Below are positions 1 to 5,803 of a stretch of DNA of 5,847 nt, piece by piece; position 1 is the first letter of the stretch; the number at the start of each line of letters is the position of its first letter. A model generated the notes under the pieces. It was not told the origin of the DNA. It was given only the letters and a program-made list of their open reading frames with translations, and did not search any database. The stretch comes from Candidatus Anderseniibacteriota bacterium (lineage in GTDB: Bacteria > Patescibacteriota > Andersenbacteria > UBA10190), in contig QIFI01000026.1 in assembly GCA_003229735.1 (NCBI GenBank), positions 1 through 5,847 of the forward strand. Direction: 5' to 3'. The position numbers and the translations under genes are program-made.

Positions 1-96
1 GGGCAAAAGTATAGATTCTTCTTCTAGTGATGGTTTGTTCATGTAATAGAAGTATAGGAAAGACGAACAAAAGGGGAAGTAGCTGTTAATCGCAAA

Positions 97-124
97 ATGA
101 CACTGGTACTATTAGGAGTATAAT
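97..124 (+). promoter_or_regulatory. Sigma70-type promoter for the methyltransferase gene
   Basis: ATGACA at 97-102 matches the -35 consensus TTGACA at five of six positions. TATAAT at 119-124 is a perfect -10 box, and the spacer is 16 nt. Transcription would start near 131, leaving a leader of only about 14 nt with no Shine-Dalgarno site. A second -10-like hexamer, TATTAT at 133-138, lies 6 nt before the ATG and could give a leaderless transcript. The AGGAG at 114-118 is too far from the start (26 nt between) to act as a ribosome binding site. Confidence 0.6.
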
Positions 125-144
125 TATATATATATTATCTATTT

Positions 145-996
145 ATGTCGTTGCCGAAAAAAATTATTCATATCAGCGAAGATAGAATTGTGAGTCATGG
201 AAAATCAGCTTTAGTCAAGCTTAAAGAAGAGAATGATACGGTTTTTTTCAGGCAGGGCAAGGGAGTGTATAAAGTGGATAAGAAAAGATGGAAGCAAGCT
301 CAATCTTTTGAGTATAAAGTGTGGATGAGAGATTATAGGAGAGCCAGAGAGGATCGAAATAATTATCACACTAAGGCATTTAATGGTTATTTAGCCTTAC
401 GGAATCGCAAGTTTTGCAGGGGAATTGAGATGGGTTGCGGGCCGTTTACCAATATGCGAAATATTAGTGCTGAAGTAGAAATAAAAGAGATACATCTACT
501 GGATCCCTTATTAGATAATTATCTATGCCATCCGCATTGTACTTATGATGAGGCTGGATTAAAAGTAGAAAGACCAATACTTGGCGGCAGATTAAGTATC
601 TCGAGGCGGATGCCGGCAGTGTTACATAATTTGGCCATTGAGGAATTTCAGGACAGTCGAAAATTTGACCTGGTAGTATTAATAAATGTGTTGGAGCATT
701 GTTTTGATGCTGACCGGGTGTTTGATACAATTCTTCGACAGACAGAACCGGGAGCGGTTTTGGTGTTTGCTGACAAGTACTATAAGGCGGATGACTTAGC
801 TGATGATTTACATTATCGATATGATGCGGGGCATCCTCTAAAAATTGATCAATCGATAATTGATGAGTGGCTGGACAAAAATTTTATGACTTTATATAAG
901 AACGTGAACTATATTCCCAGATCAAAGGAGAGAGCCAGCTGGACGCATCATGAAGAGCTGTATTTTATGGGCCGCAGGAAGAATCAGGACGGTTGA
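145..996 (+). CDS. Class I SAM-dependent methyltransferase
   Basis: A 283-residue protein with a Rossmann-type SAM-binding domain in its middle third. Motif I is GIEMGCGPF (93-101) with the glycine-rich loop. The acidic end of strand beta 2 is LLDP (118-121). An IEEF segment (165-168) sits where the residue next to the adenine is usual. Motif IV reads FDLVVLINVLEH (174-185), and PGAVLVFADKYY (202-213) is the beta 5 region. These show the SAM fold; the methyl acceptor cannot be read from the sequence. The N-terminal part (about 1-75) is basic and contains RWKQAQSFEYKVW (48-60), a tryptophan/AQ-x-x-E pattern that I recall from methyltransferases of polysaccharide clusters (memory, not checked). 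No signal peptide or membrane segment is seen, so it is cytoplasmic. The ATG at 145 follows a good promoter and lacks a Shine-Dalgarno site. The 3' end overlaps the convergent SDR gene by 13 bp. Neighbours suggest glycan methylation, but small-molecule or lipid acceptors are possible. Confidence 0.85.
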   Translation: MSLPKKIIHISEDRIVSHGKSALVKLKEENDTVFFRQGKGVYKVDKKRWKQAQSFEYKVWMRDYRRAREDRNNYHTKAFNGYLALRNRKFCRGIEMGCGPFTNMRNISAEVEIKEIHLLDPLLDNYLCHPHCTYDEAGLKVERPILGGRLSISRRMPAVLHNLAIEEFQDSRKFDLVVLINVLEHCFDADRVFDTILRQTEPGAVLVFADKYYKADDLADDLHYRYDAGHPLKIDQSIIDEWLDKNFMTLYKNVNYIPRSKERASWTHHEELYFMGRRKNQDG

Positions 997-1946
997 GAGA
1001 TAGAGGAATTAAATGAATGCTGGTACCAGTCTATTGATGAGGCCAGGCCCTCTGGAAAAGAAATAACAGGCTTAAAGTTTAACTGTTGACGAGATTGGGT
1101 AATATCAGCGCGAGTAGTAAAAACGTCGCCGGAACGCCGAGGGCTAAAAGTGGGACTAACAGACGTGCCGATGATTTTTTGCAGAATATTCAATATGTCG
1201 TTGATAGAAGTAGAGGTTCCGGAGCCAATATTATACACGGAACCATCTTTGACGCGGGGTGAGGTGGCGGCCAGGAGGTTGGCTTGAGCTACATCTGATG
1301 CATGAATAAAATCGCGACTTTGCTGGCCGGAACCGTGAATTTCGGGGCGCTGGCGGTGCAATAATTGATCAAGAAATATTGGGATGACTAGAGAATATTG
1401 GGATTCAGGGCGAGAATACGGTCCGTAGACATTAAAATAGCGCAAGGAAATCGTGGGTAAATTGTAGATCTTGCTGAATACCGCGCAATAATGTTCACTA
1501 GCTAATTTAGCGGCGGCATAGGGAGAGGCCGGGGCCGGCAAGTCTGATTCACAACTGGGAAGAGTATTGGAATCGCCGTAGACGGCCGACGATGAAGCAA
1601 AAACGAATTTTTTTACGGTTGCTGATTTGGCGGCTGATAGGACGTTAAGAGTTCCGGTAGCATTAATAGCGTGAGCGGCCAGGGGGTTGTCCACTGATCT
1701 GCCAATGGCACGCCAGGCGGCATGATGGAGGACGAAATCAATCTCCTGACAGGCACGCTGGACTTTAATATCGTCAAGGACATCGGCTTTGATAAAATCT
1801 ATTTTATCTAAAATATCGGACAGGTTGGAAATTGATCCGGTGGACAGGTTATCTAAAACTCTTACCTGATGACCAAGTTTTAGCAAATGACGGGTGATGT
1901 TTGTGCCGATGAAGCCGGCTCCACCTGTTATTAGAAACTTACTCAT
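984..1946 (-). CDS. NAD(P)-dependent nucleotide-sugar epimerase/dehydratase (extended SDR, GalE/WbpP-like)
   Basis: A 320-residue extended short-chain dehydrogenase, the usual length for nucleotide-sugar 4-epimerases. The dinucleotide-binding GGAGFIG lies at residues 8-14, followed by LDNLSTG (31-37) at the end of beta 2. The strand-4 motif HHAAWRAIGRSVDNP (74-88) is typical of the UDP-hexose 4-epimerase group. The catalytic set is a serine in SSSAVYG (118-124) plus Tyr143 and Lys147 of SPYAAAK. RYFNVYGP (169-176), RDFIHASDVA (211-220) and RRSGD (270-274) are the usual sugar-nucleotide-binding stretches. The enzyme should interconvert or dehydrate a nucleotide sugar in the cytoplasm. UDP-Glc/GlcNAc/GlcA 4-epimerisation is the best guess, but next to a ColD-like dehydratase a keto-sugar epimerase/reductase role is possible. 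It is last in the three-gene minus-strand operon. Its ATG overlaps the upstream stop (ATGA), with no Shine-Dalgarno site visible. The TGA lies inside the end of the convergent methyltransferase gene. Confidence 0.9.
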   Translation of the reverse strand: MSKFLITGGAGFIGTNITRHLLKLGHQVRVLDNLSTGSISNLSDILDKIDFIKADVLDDIKVQRACQEIDFVLHHAAWRAIGRSVDNPLAAHAINATGTLNVLSAAKSATVKKFVFASSSAVYGDSNTLPSCESDLPAPASPYAAAKLASEHYCAVFSKIYNLPTISLRYFNVYGPYSRPESQYSLVIPIFLDQLLHRQRPEIHGSGQQSRDFIHASDVAQANLLAATSPRVKDGSVYNIGSGTSTSINDILNILQKIIGTSVSPTFSPRRSGDVFTTRADITQSRQQLNFKPVISFPEGLASSIDWYQHSFNSSISQPS

Positions 1947-3121
1947 AGAAGATTTTCGCGTTGCATGACATTTAGCATAGCATTGGTAAAACTGGCCGCA
2001 AAAGTTTGTTGGGTGTATTTAGATGATTCATGATAGGAGCCGATAATCCGGCGAGTAAATTCGGAGTCTGAAATATTTGATAGCCGTTGATAGCGTTTGA
2101 TTAGGTTGGGTATATTCAAATCTTTGATATAGTAACCAAACTTTTGTACATCCAGACCTGTCTCCGGGGTAATAACCGGTATTAATCCCCGGCGCAGGCA
2201 AGTAAGAACTGATGTGGCAGTACCTTCCGCGCAGCCTAACATGGTTACATAGCCGCAAATGTTAGTCAGGTGCCGGAAGCGACGGCTGTTAACATGAACA
2301 AAGCCTTCCAGGTGGATGTTCGGCGACTCATGGAGAAGTGATTGATATTGGCGCAAGAATTGAGGTTCAAGATTAGTGCAGACGTATAGGTTTAAGTTAG
2401 ACAATTTTGAAAAAGCTTCAAGAATCAAGTCAAGCCCCTTGAATATATTGCCGGCGCCAGCAAAAAAAAGATAACTATTTTTTTGCTTGTCTAAGATAGC
2501 ATTAATATCGAAGGGGATTTTGGGAGAAGTCGAAAGGAAAAGTTTATATATTGGTTTATTGAATGGCCGGAATGTTTTGTTGGTAGTTTCATTTCCGACG
2601 GAAAAAATATAATCGGTATTAGACATTTCACGATTAATGTTGACGCTGGTTAAGCTGGTTAAAGGGAGAGTTTGTTCGGTTCGTTTGGTGTAGTCAGAAA
2701 ATCTTTGTTTAATTCGGATGTTGCGAATAATGGGATTAGGATTTACGGCCTGATAAATTTTAACAGCTTTTTTAAGTTTTTTCGCGTATCTGGTATAGTG
2801 GCGGGCTGAATCAGTAGCACCGTTGCTAAAAAAAATATCGTAGACGTCGTCCGGTAAGTAATTATCATCGATGCTCCGGTCGATAATATCTACCCAGAAG
2901 CCTAACTGGTTTAAGCATTTGGTGATACAAAAGATTTCCCAACTGTTGGTGTGGGTATAATTGAAAAGATAACCAGGGATAAGGCTGTCCGTTTTATAAT
3001 AAATAAGAGCGTTACCTTGATGTCGTGGACAAAAACGTCGGTATTGGCGGATGAATTTTTGTTTAAAGAGAAGGGTGAGGAAGTAGTTATGGAACTGGCT
3101 ATAAGAGTATCGGGAATTCAT
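1943..3121 (-). CDS. GT-B fold glycosyltransferase, family 4-like (group 1)
   Basis: A 392-residue protein whose C-terminal half carries the GT4 nucleotide-sugar-binding signature. FFAGAGNIFKGLDLILEAF (219-237) matches the usual G-x-x-KG-x-D-x-L-x-x-AF start of the donor domain. NIHLEGFV (268-275) precedes GCAEGTATSVLTCLRRGLIPVI (296-317), the counterpart of the E-G-x-P-x-x-x-L-E-A-x-x-x-G-x-P-V-V motif. The conserved EX7E pattern is altered: Glu299 is present but threonine and cysteine (TCL, 307-309) replace the usual LEA. The N-terminal acceptor domain starts near residue 36 with NALIYY and includes a Leu-Gly-Phe-x-Val-Asp-Ile-Ile segment (73-80). About 35 basic residues precede it (KQKFIRQYRRF) and could touch the membrane face. 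No transmembrane helix is obvious. The protein should transfer a sugar from a nucleotide donor to a glycan or lipid carrier at the cytoplasmic face. It is the middle gene of the operon and is joined to both neighbours by 4-nt ATGA overlaps. Donor and linkage cannot be predicted. Confidence 0.85.
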   Translation of the reverse strand: MNSRYSYSQFHNYFLTLLFKQKFIRQYRRFCPRHQGNALIYYKTDSLIPGYLFNYTHTNSWEIFCITKCLNQLGFWVDIIDRSIDDNYLPDDVYDIFFSNGATDSARHYTRYAKKLKKAVKIYQAVNPNPIIRNIRIKQRFSDYTKRTEQTLPLTSLTSVNINREMSNTDYIFSVGNETTNKTFRPFNKPIYKLFLSTSPKIPFDINAILDKQKNSYLFFAGAGNIFKGLDLILEAFSKLSNLNLYVCTNLEPQFLRQYQSLLHESPNIHLEGFVHVNSRRFRHLTNICGYVTMLGCAEGTATSVLTCLRRGLIPVITPETGLDVQKFGYYIKDLNIPNLIKRYQRLSNISDSEFTRRIIGSYHESSKYTQQTFAASFTNAMLNVMQRENLL

Positions 3122-4323
3122 ATCAGTTGTTTAGCGGCTGGCTGGGGAGCGGTGGTGCATGTTTGATGGAGCAGGGCGAGTTCTGGTTCAGTCAGACCTT
3201 CGTGGTTAGGAAAATAGAAGCCTTGTTTACTAACCAGTTCAGCATTGGGCATGGGGGAGTGAGCATGGGCTAATTGCTTATAAAAAGGCTGGGTAGTAAT
3301 AGCGCCGCCCATGATGGGTCTGATTTCGACGTCGGCCTGGGTAAAAGCCCTGATATATTGTCTGGATAATTTGGGAGCGCGGCAGATGATTGGAATGGCG
3401 AAATTAGAAATGATGTCGATGTGGTCAGTGGCCAGGGGAATAATGTCTTCATTTTTTATCAAAGTGTTATGGAAACGATGGTAGTTATGGTGACGACGAT
3501 CAATAATGTGGTCAAGGAAAGGTAGTTGTTGTTGACCTAGAAAGCCGGTGATTTCAGTGGGGCGAAGATTGTAGCCTAGAGTGTAGAAAGTAAAATTGGC
3601 GAAGAAGTCATCGGGGATTTGATGTTCCGCGCGGATGTTTTGCTTATGTTCCGGTTCTAAATTTCGATCCCAGCCGTGGGCACGTACCAGGGTTAACATT
3701 CGGGCTAATTCAGCATCATCAGTACAGACCGCACCGCCTTCAATGGTGGACATATGATGGCCGACAAAGAAGGAGAAGGTGCTGGCTAAACTCCAGTTAC
3801 CCAGTTTGACTCCCTGATAAACAGTACCCAGTGACTCACAGTTGTCTTCGATGAGAATAATGCCTTGTTTATCACAGACGCGTTTAATCCGGTCAATATC
3901 ACCGCAGAAACCAAGCAAGTTAGTGAGGAAGAGTAATTTGATATCGGGGTGTTGAGTTAAGGCATCGGCAAATTTTTGGCTGGATACGTTTAAGGTATTT
4001 AGTTCAATATCAATAGGAGTAGGACATAGGCCTAATTGAATCAAGGGCATAACATTAGTGGCCCAGGTGATAGCGGAGAAAGCGGCTTTGTCGGGTGGTT
4101 TGATACGACCCAGGTTAATTAAGGCTTGAATTAGAGCCAGATTGGCGGAACTGCCGCTATTATAGAGGACGGTGTATTTACGACCCTGCCAGGTGGAAAA
4201 TTGTCGCTCAAACCCGGCACATTCGGGGCCAATACTTAAACGGTCAGTGCTGGTAATAAATTTTGCCAGATTTCTTTTTGTATTTTGTTCGTTGTGGAAA
4301 AGTCCAGGAACTAGTTTAATCAT
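3118..4323 (-). CDS. DegT/DnrJ/EryC1/StrS-family PLP enzyme with His in place of the PLP lysine, ColD-like sugar 3-dehydratase
   Basis: Numbered from the ATG at 4323 (401 residues). An in-frame TTG one codon upstream is the alternative start. The fold type I PLP framework is clear: phosphate-binding NSGSSANLA (55-63), the pyridine-contacting Asp160 in IEDNCESLG, then SFFVGHHMSTIEGG (184-197) and GYNLRPTEITG (250-260). In aminotransferases of this family the lysine that binds PLP sits where His189 is found here. His189 is encoded by CAT at 3759-3757, two base changes from either lysine codon. ColD, the GDP-4-keto-6-deoxymannose 3-dehydratase of colitose synthesis, has the same substitution at His188 with Asp159, one residue offset from this protein. 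The C-X57-C-X-C-X7-C iron-sulfur pattern of the CDP-sugar dehydrase E1/RfbH is absent, so a ColD-type mechanism using PMP and glutamate fits better. First gene of the operon; a TATAAT box 6 nt upstream suggests leaderless transcription. The exact nucleotide sugar is inferred, not shown. Confidence 0.85.
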   Translation of the reverse strand: MIKLVPGLFHNEQNTKRNLAKFITSTDRLSIGPECAGFERQFSTWQGRKYTVLYNSGSSANLALIQALINLGRIKPPDKAAFSAITWATNVMPLIQLGLCPTPIDIELNTLNVSSQKFADALTQHPDIKLLFLTNLLGFCGDIDRIKRVCDKQGIILIEDNCESLGTVYQGVKLGNWSLASTFSFFVGHHMSTIEGGAVCTDDAELARMLTLVRAHGWDRNLEPEHKQNIRAEHQIPDDFFANFTFYTLGYNLRPTEITGFLGQQQLPFLDHIIDRRHHNYHRFHNTLIKNEDIIPLATDHIDIISNFAIPIICRAPKLSRQYIRAFTQADVEIRPIMGGAITTQPFYKQLAHAHSPMPNAELVSKQGFYFPNHEGLTEPELALLHQTCTTAPQPAAKQLI

Positions 4324-4329
4324 CAATTT

Positions 4330-4335
4330 ATTATA
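4330..4335 (-). promoter_or_regulatory. -10 box of the minus-strand operon, probably leaderless
   Basis: Read on the minus strand, a perfect TATAAT lies with exactly 6 nt between it and the ATG at 4323. Transcription starting about 7 nt downstream would begin at or next to the start codon. No Shine-Dalgarno site precedes the start. The -35 region is poor: the best candidate matches about three of six positions at a long 19-nt spacing. The element is therefore weakly supported beyond the hexamer and its position. Confidence 0.4.
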
Positions 4336-4457
4336 GCGGTTCTGGTATAGGGAAAGTAATATTGTTTTGCTGATATCTTATCGGAGTTGTTCTAAGAGAG
4401 AGTAGATTTTATGCATCTGAACTTGTACATTCATTTTAATTAAGTGTGAAGCGGGGC

Positions 4458-4487
4458 TTGTATAAAGTGGGGTGGATGGAGTATAAA
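4458..4487 (+). promoter_or_regulatory. Candidate promoter for the split glycosyltransferase gene
   Basis: TTGTAT at 4458-4463 and TATAAA at 4482-4487 are separated by 18 nt. The predicted start near 4494 would give a leader of about 40 nt, long enough to include the GGGAGA ribosome binding site before the ATG at 4535. The rest of the divergent intergenic stretch (4336-4457) shows no other element I can support. Confidence 0.4.
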
Positions 4488-4523
4488 TATATAGTTCGGT
4501 TACTGTTCTTTGTCATAACTGGT

Positions 4524-4529
4524 GGGAGA
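4524..4529 (+). promoter_or_regulatory. Ribosome binding site GGGAGA setting the start at 4535
   Basis: GGGAGA lies 5 nt before the ATG at 4535. It is the best Shine-Dalgarno match at any start in the window. It supports translation beginning at 4535, in the short upstream frame, rather than at the ATG at 4687 that opens the longer frame. Confidence 0.5.
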
Positions 4530-4534
4530 AAATT

Positions 4535-4687
4535 ATGAATAAGGTATGTTTGGTGACGACCACGTTTTATTCAGAGGTAGATCATCCTCGACTTAGGGAG
4601 GCAGAGAGGACATTAAAGACAGCCAGGGAAATGCGGATACCAATGATCGTGGTGGACGGATCTCCGGTTCAGGTGAAAAAAAATTAA
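4535..4687 (+). CDS. N-terminal fragment of a GT-A-like glycosyltransferase (frameshifted)
   Basis: A 50-residue frame beginning MNKVCLVTTTFYSE and ending VQVKKN at a TAA (4685-4687). It has the features expected of the first third of a GT-A nucleotide-diphospho-sugar transferase domain. These are a first beta strand with a threonine turn (VCLVTTTFY, 4-12), an amphipathic helix (PRLREAERTLKTAREM, 18-33) and a second strand ending in the nucleotide-contacting aspartate (IPMIVVDGSP, 35-44). The region that should follow, a short helix and then the R-Q-bearing helix, is encoded directly downstream in the -1 frame at 4687-5310. It has its own promoter and the best ribosome binding site in the window. 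The frame ends just past a run of eight A (4676-4683). I read it as one gene with the downstream frame. Alone, it would not be a working enzyme. Confidence 0.7.
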   Translation: MNKVCLVTTTFYSEVDHPRLREAERTLKTAREMRIPMIVVDGSPVQVKKN

Positions 4688-4689
4688 TG
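4676..4689 (+). other. A8 run with overlapping stop-start (TAATG): frameshift site
   Basis: Eight A at 4676-4683 are read in the upstream frame as AAA AAA AAT TAA. A AAA AAT (4678-4684) fits the X-XXY-YYZ form of a -1 slippery heptamer, and a slip there would read straight into the downstream frame. A ninth A in the true genome would also restore a single frame (VKKKLMEAGG). The stop at 4685-4687 and ATG at 4687-4689 share one base, so translational re-initiation is also possible. No strong downstream stem-loop is evident by eye. Confidence 0.6.
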
Positions 4690-5310
4690 GAGGCGGGCGG
4701 CGGAAATGCGATATTTGTACCGGAATGTGATCATAAGAAAGGTGTATTTGGGCCGGCGCGGCGACAAGGTTTTGAATTACTGATGGCCCAGAAGAGATTT
4801 GAAGTCGGGGGTTGGATTGAGCCGGAGAAGTATGATTTATTGCAATTCGTGCCGAAGCTGGTGAAGCCAATATTGGAAAAACAGGCCGATCATGTGACGC
4901 CGGAGAGGAGTGGTGTCAGTTGGCGATCATATCCGGAATTTCAGGAGGCCTGCGAGAGAGTGGGGAATTTGGCCTGGCAGAGAATTACTCGTCAAAGACT
5001 GGATGTGTGGCAGGGTCCCCGGTTCTTTAATAAGAAAGCTTTGCAGTATTACTTGGACTACGCTGATGAATATGGCGGTCAATGGGACTGTATTTTTATA
5101 CCACCGATGCGGATGATTGCGGATGGGTTAGTGATGGATTCGGTGTCGGTTGAGTGTCATAATTCCGCGGAACAATATGTTTTAGAGGAAACAAACCCTG
5201 AACTTGGATATGATAAGCGAGTGCGGCAATTGCACTTGTTGGTGGAGGCAATACGCAAGGAAGGACAGAAGTTGGGGATGTTGACTTCAGGTCAGCATGA
5301 AGTGGTATGA
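4687..5310 (+). CDS. C-terminal part of a GT-A-like glycosyltransferase, in the -1 frame relative to 4535-4687
   Basis: A 207-residue frame starting at an ATG that overlaps the upstream TAA (TAATG). Joining the frames by a -1 shift after AAT gives a continuous protein of 258 residues reading VKKN-L-MEAGGGNAIF, with the normal order of a GT-A fold. KKGVFGPARRQGFELL (17-32) is the helix that follows strand 3. WIEPEK (43-48) sits where the metal-binding DxD would be expected, with aspartates replaced by Glu45 and Glu47. The acceptor side has GNLAWQRITRQRLDVWQGPRFF (93-114) and WDCIFIPPMRMIADG (133-147), a layout I recall from putative family 2-like glycosyltransferases of CPR genomes. No membrane segment is seen. 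If translated separately by stop-start coupling, it would lack the first beta strand and the aspartate motif. It could be a pseudogene, a sequencing indel, or a recoded gene. An intrinsic terminator follows 20 nt after the stop. Confidence 0.75.
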   Translation: MEAGGGNAIFVPECDHKKGVFGPARRQGFELLMAQKRFEVGGWIEPEKYDLLQFVPKLVKPILEKQADHVTPERSGVSWRSYPEFQEACERVGNLAWQRITRQRLDVWQGPRFFNKKALQYYLDYADEYGGQWDCIFIPPMRMIADGLVMDSVSVECHNSAEQYVLEETNPELGYDKRVRQLHLLVEAIRKEGQKLGMLTSGQHEVV

Positions 5311-5330
5311 AAATGGCTATTTGTAGAGTG

Positions 5331-5358
5331 AAATCCCCAGATTATTCTGGGATTTTTT
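5331..5358 (+). terminator. Rho-independent terminator after the split glycosyltransferase gene
   Basis: Left arm AAATCCCCAGA (5331-5341), loop TTAT (5342-5345) and right arm TCTGGGATTT (5346-5355) form a 10-bp stem with one bulged C. The right arm runs into six T (5353-5358). It lies 20 nt after the TGA at 5308-5310 and ends the transcript in the plus direction. Since the left arm begins with only AAA, it should work poorly for transcripts in the other direction. Confidence 0.85.
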
Positions 5359-5430
5359 CTAGATAGACTATTTATAATTTGCTGAATACGCGACGAATTT
5401 CTTAATAGCCGTGTTTTTGTTTTGTCTTGT

Positions 5431-5458
5431 TTGTCATAGAATAATCTTATGGTAAATT
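5431..5458 (+). promoter_or_regulatory. Candidate promoter for the truncated methyltransferase
   Basis: TTGTCA (5431-5436) matches the -35 consensus at five of six positions and TAAATT (5453-5458) the -10 at four of six, with a 16-nt spacer. The start would fall near 5465, about 12 nt before the ATG at 5477. It lies downstream of the terminator, which supports a new transcription unit here. Confidence 0.4.
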
Positions 5459-5476
5459 ATCGGATGAAGTGTTTAA

Positions 5477-5782
5477 ATGAAAGAAATGCCTAAAATTTAT
5501 TATGATCATAATAATAGAAGGTTAATATATACTGGCCAAGAGGCGTCAGCCGCTTATTGGGATAGTCAGTGGAAAAAATCAAGTGATATTAGACAATTAC
5601 TTAAGAGTGGCAGTCGTGATAATTTGGTACGGAAAATTACTCGGCGATTTTTAAAGCCGAGCCGGGAGGTGAAAGTGTTAGACGGCGGATGCGGCAAGTG
5701 TCAGCAGGTCGTAGACCTGCAAAATATGGGATATGATGCTTATGGAATTGATTATGCTAGTACCCCAACAACTTACTATTGA
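5477..5782 (+). CDS. Truncated class I SAM methyltransferase (N-terminal part only), probable pseudogene
   Basis: A 101-residue frame. Residues 1-60 hold a basic segment with AAYWDSQWKK (25-34), a tyrosine-tryptophan pattern common at the start of SAM methyltransferases. SAM motif I follows as VLDGGCGKCQQ (67-77) and the end of beta 2 as YGIDYA (89-94). After Ala94 the match stops: seven unrelated residues (STPTTYY) and a TGA follow, where family members run on for well over 100 residues. The E/DxGxGxG motif is also damaged, since its last glycine is Cys75 (TGT, one base from GGT). Neither of the other two plus-strand frames restores recognisable methyltransferase motifs before 5847. The simplest reading is a decayed or disrupted gene; a rearrangement near 5760 is possible. 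Two in-frame ATGs (5477 and 5486) are available and neither has a clear Shine-Dalgarno site. It is in a separate unit from the gene upstream. Confidence 0.65.
   Translation: MKEMPKIYYDHNNRRLIYTGQEASAAYWDSQWKKSSDIRQLLKSGSRDNLVRKITRRFLKPSREVKVLDGGCGKCQQVVDLQNMGYDAYGIDYASTPTTYY
5704..5720. repeat. Perfect inverted repeat inside the truncated methyltransferase
   Basis: GCAGGTC (5704-5710) and GACCTGC (5714-5720) are perfect 7-bp arms around a GTA loop. The sequence encodes the helix right after the SAM glycine motif, so coding constraint may explain it by chance. There is no following T run, so it is not a standard terminator. Confidence 0.4.
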
Positions 5783-5803
5783 TTGGTAAAAAGAAATGTA
5801 TTT

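Noticed and set aside
2..46. Possible C-terminal end of an upstream plus-strand gene, ending at TAA 44-46
   Set aside because: Only 14 codons are visible, with no recognisable motif; the serine-rich ending could be chance.
34..71. Inverted repeat TTTGTTC (34-40) / GAACAAA (65-71)
   Set aside because: Arms are short and AT-rich with a 24-nt loop; no T run or known operator pattern supports a function.
464..730. Minus-strand open frame inside the first methyltransferase
   Set aside because: It is antisense to a gene with clear SAM motifs and shows no domain or start signal of its own.
1020..1029. Perfect 10-bp palindrome CTGGTACCAG near the end of the SDR gene
   Set aside because: It is inside coding sequence, has no T run, and palindromes of this size are expected by chance.
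2028..2258. Minus-strand frame within the GT4 gene, and similar ones at 3270-3452, 4613-4870 and 4910-5116
   Set aside because: All lie inside better-supported genes in another frame, with no ribosome binding site or protein motif.
2951..3166. Plus-strand open frame across the GT4/dehydratase junction
   Set aside because: It is antisense to two well-supported genes and its protein has no recognisable features.
4411..4443. Ten-codon plus-strand frame in the divergent intergenic region
   Set aside because: No ribosome binding site and too short to support as a leader peptide.
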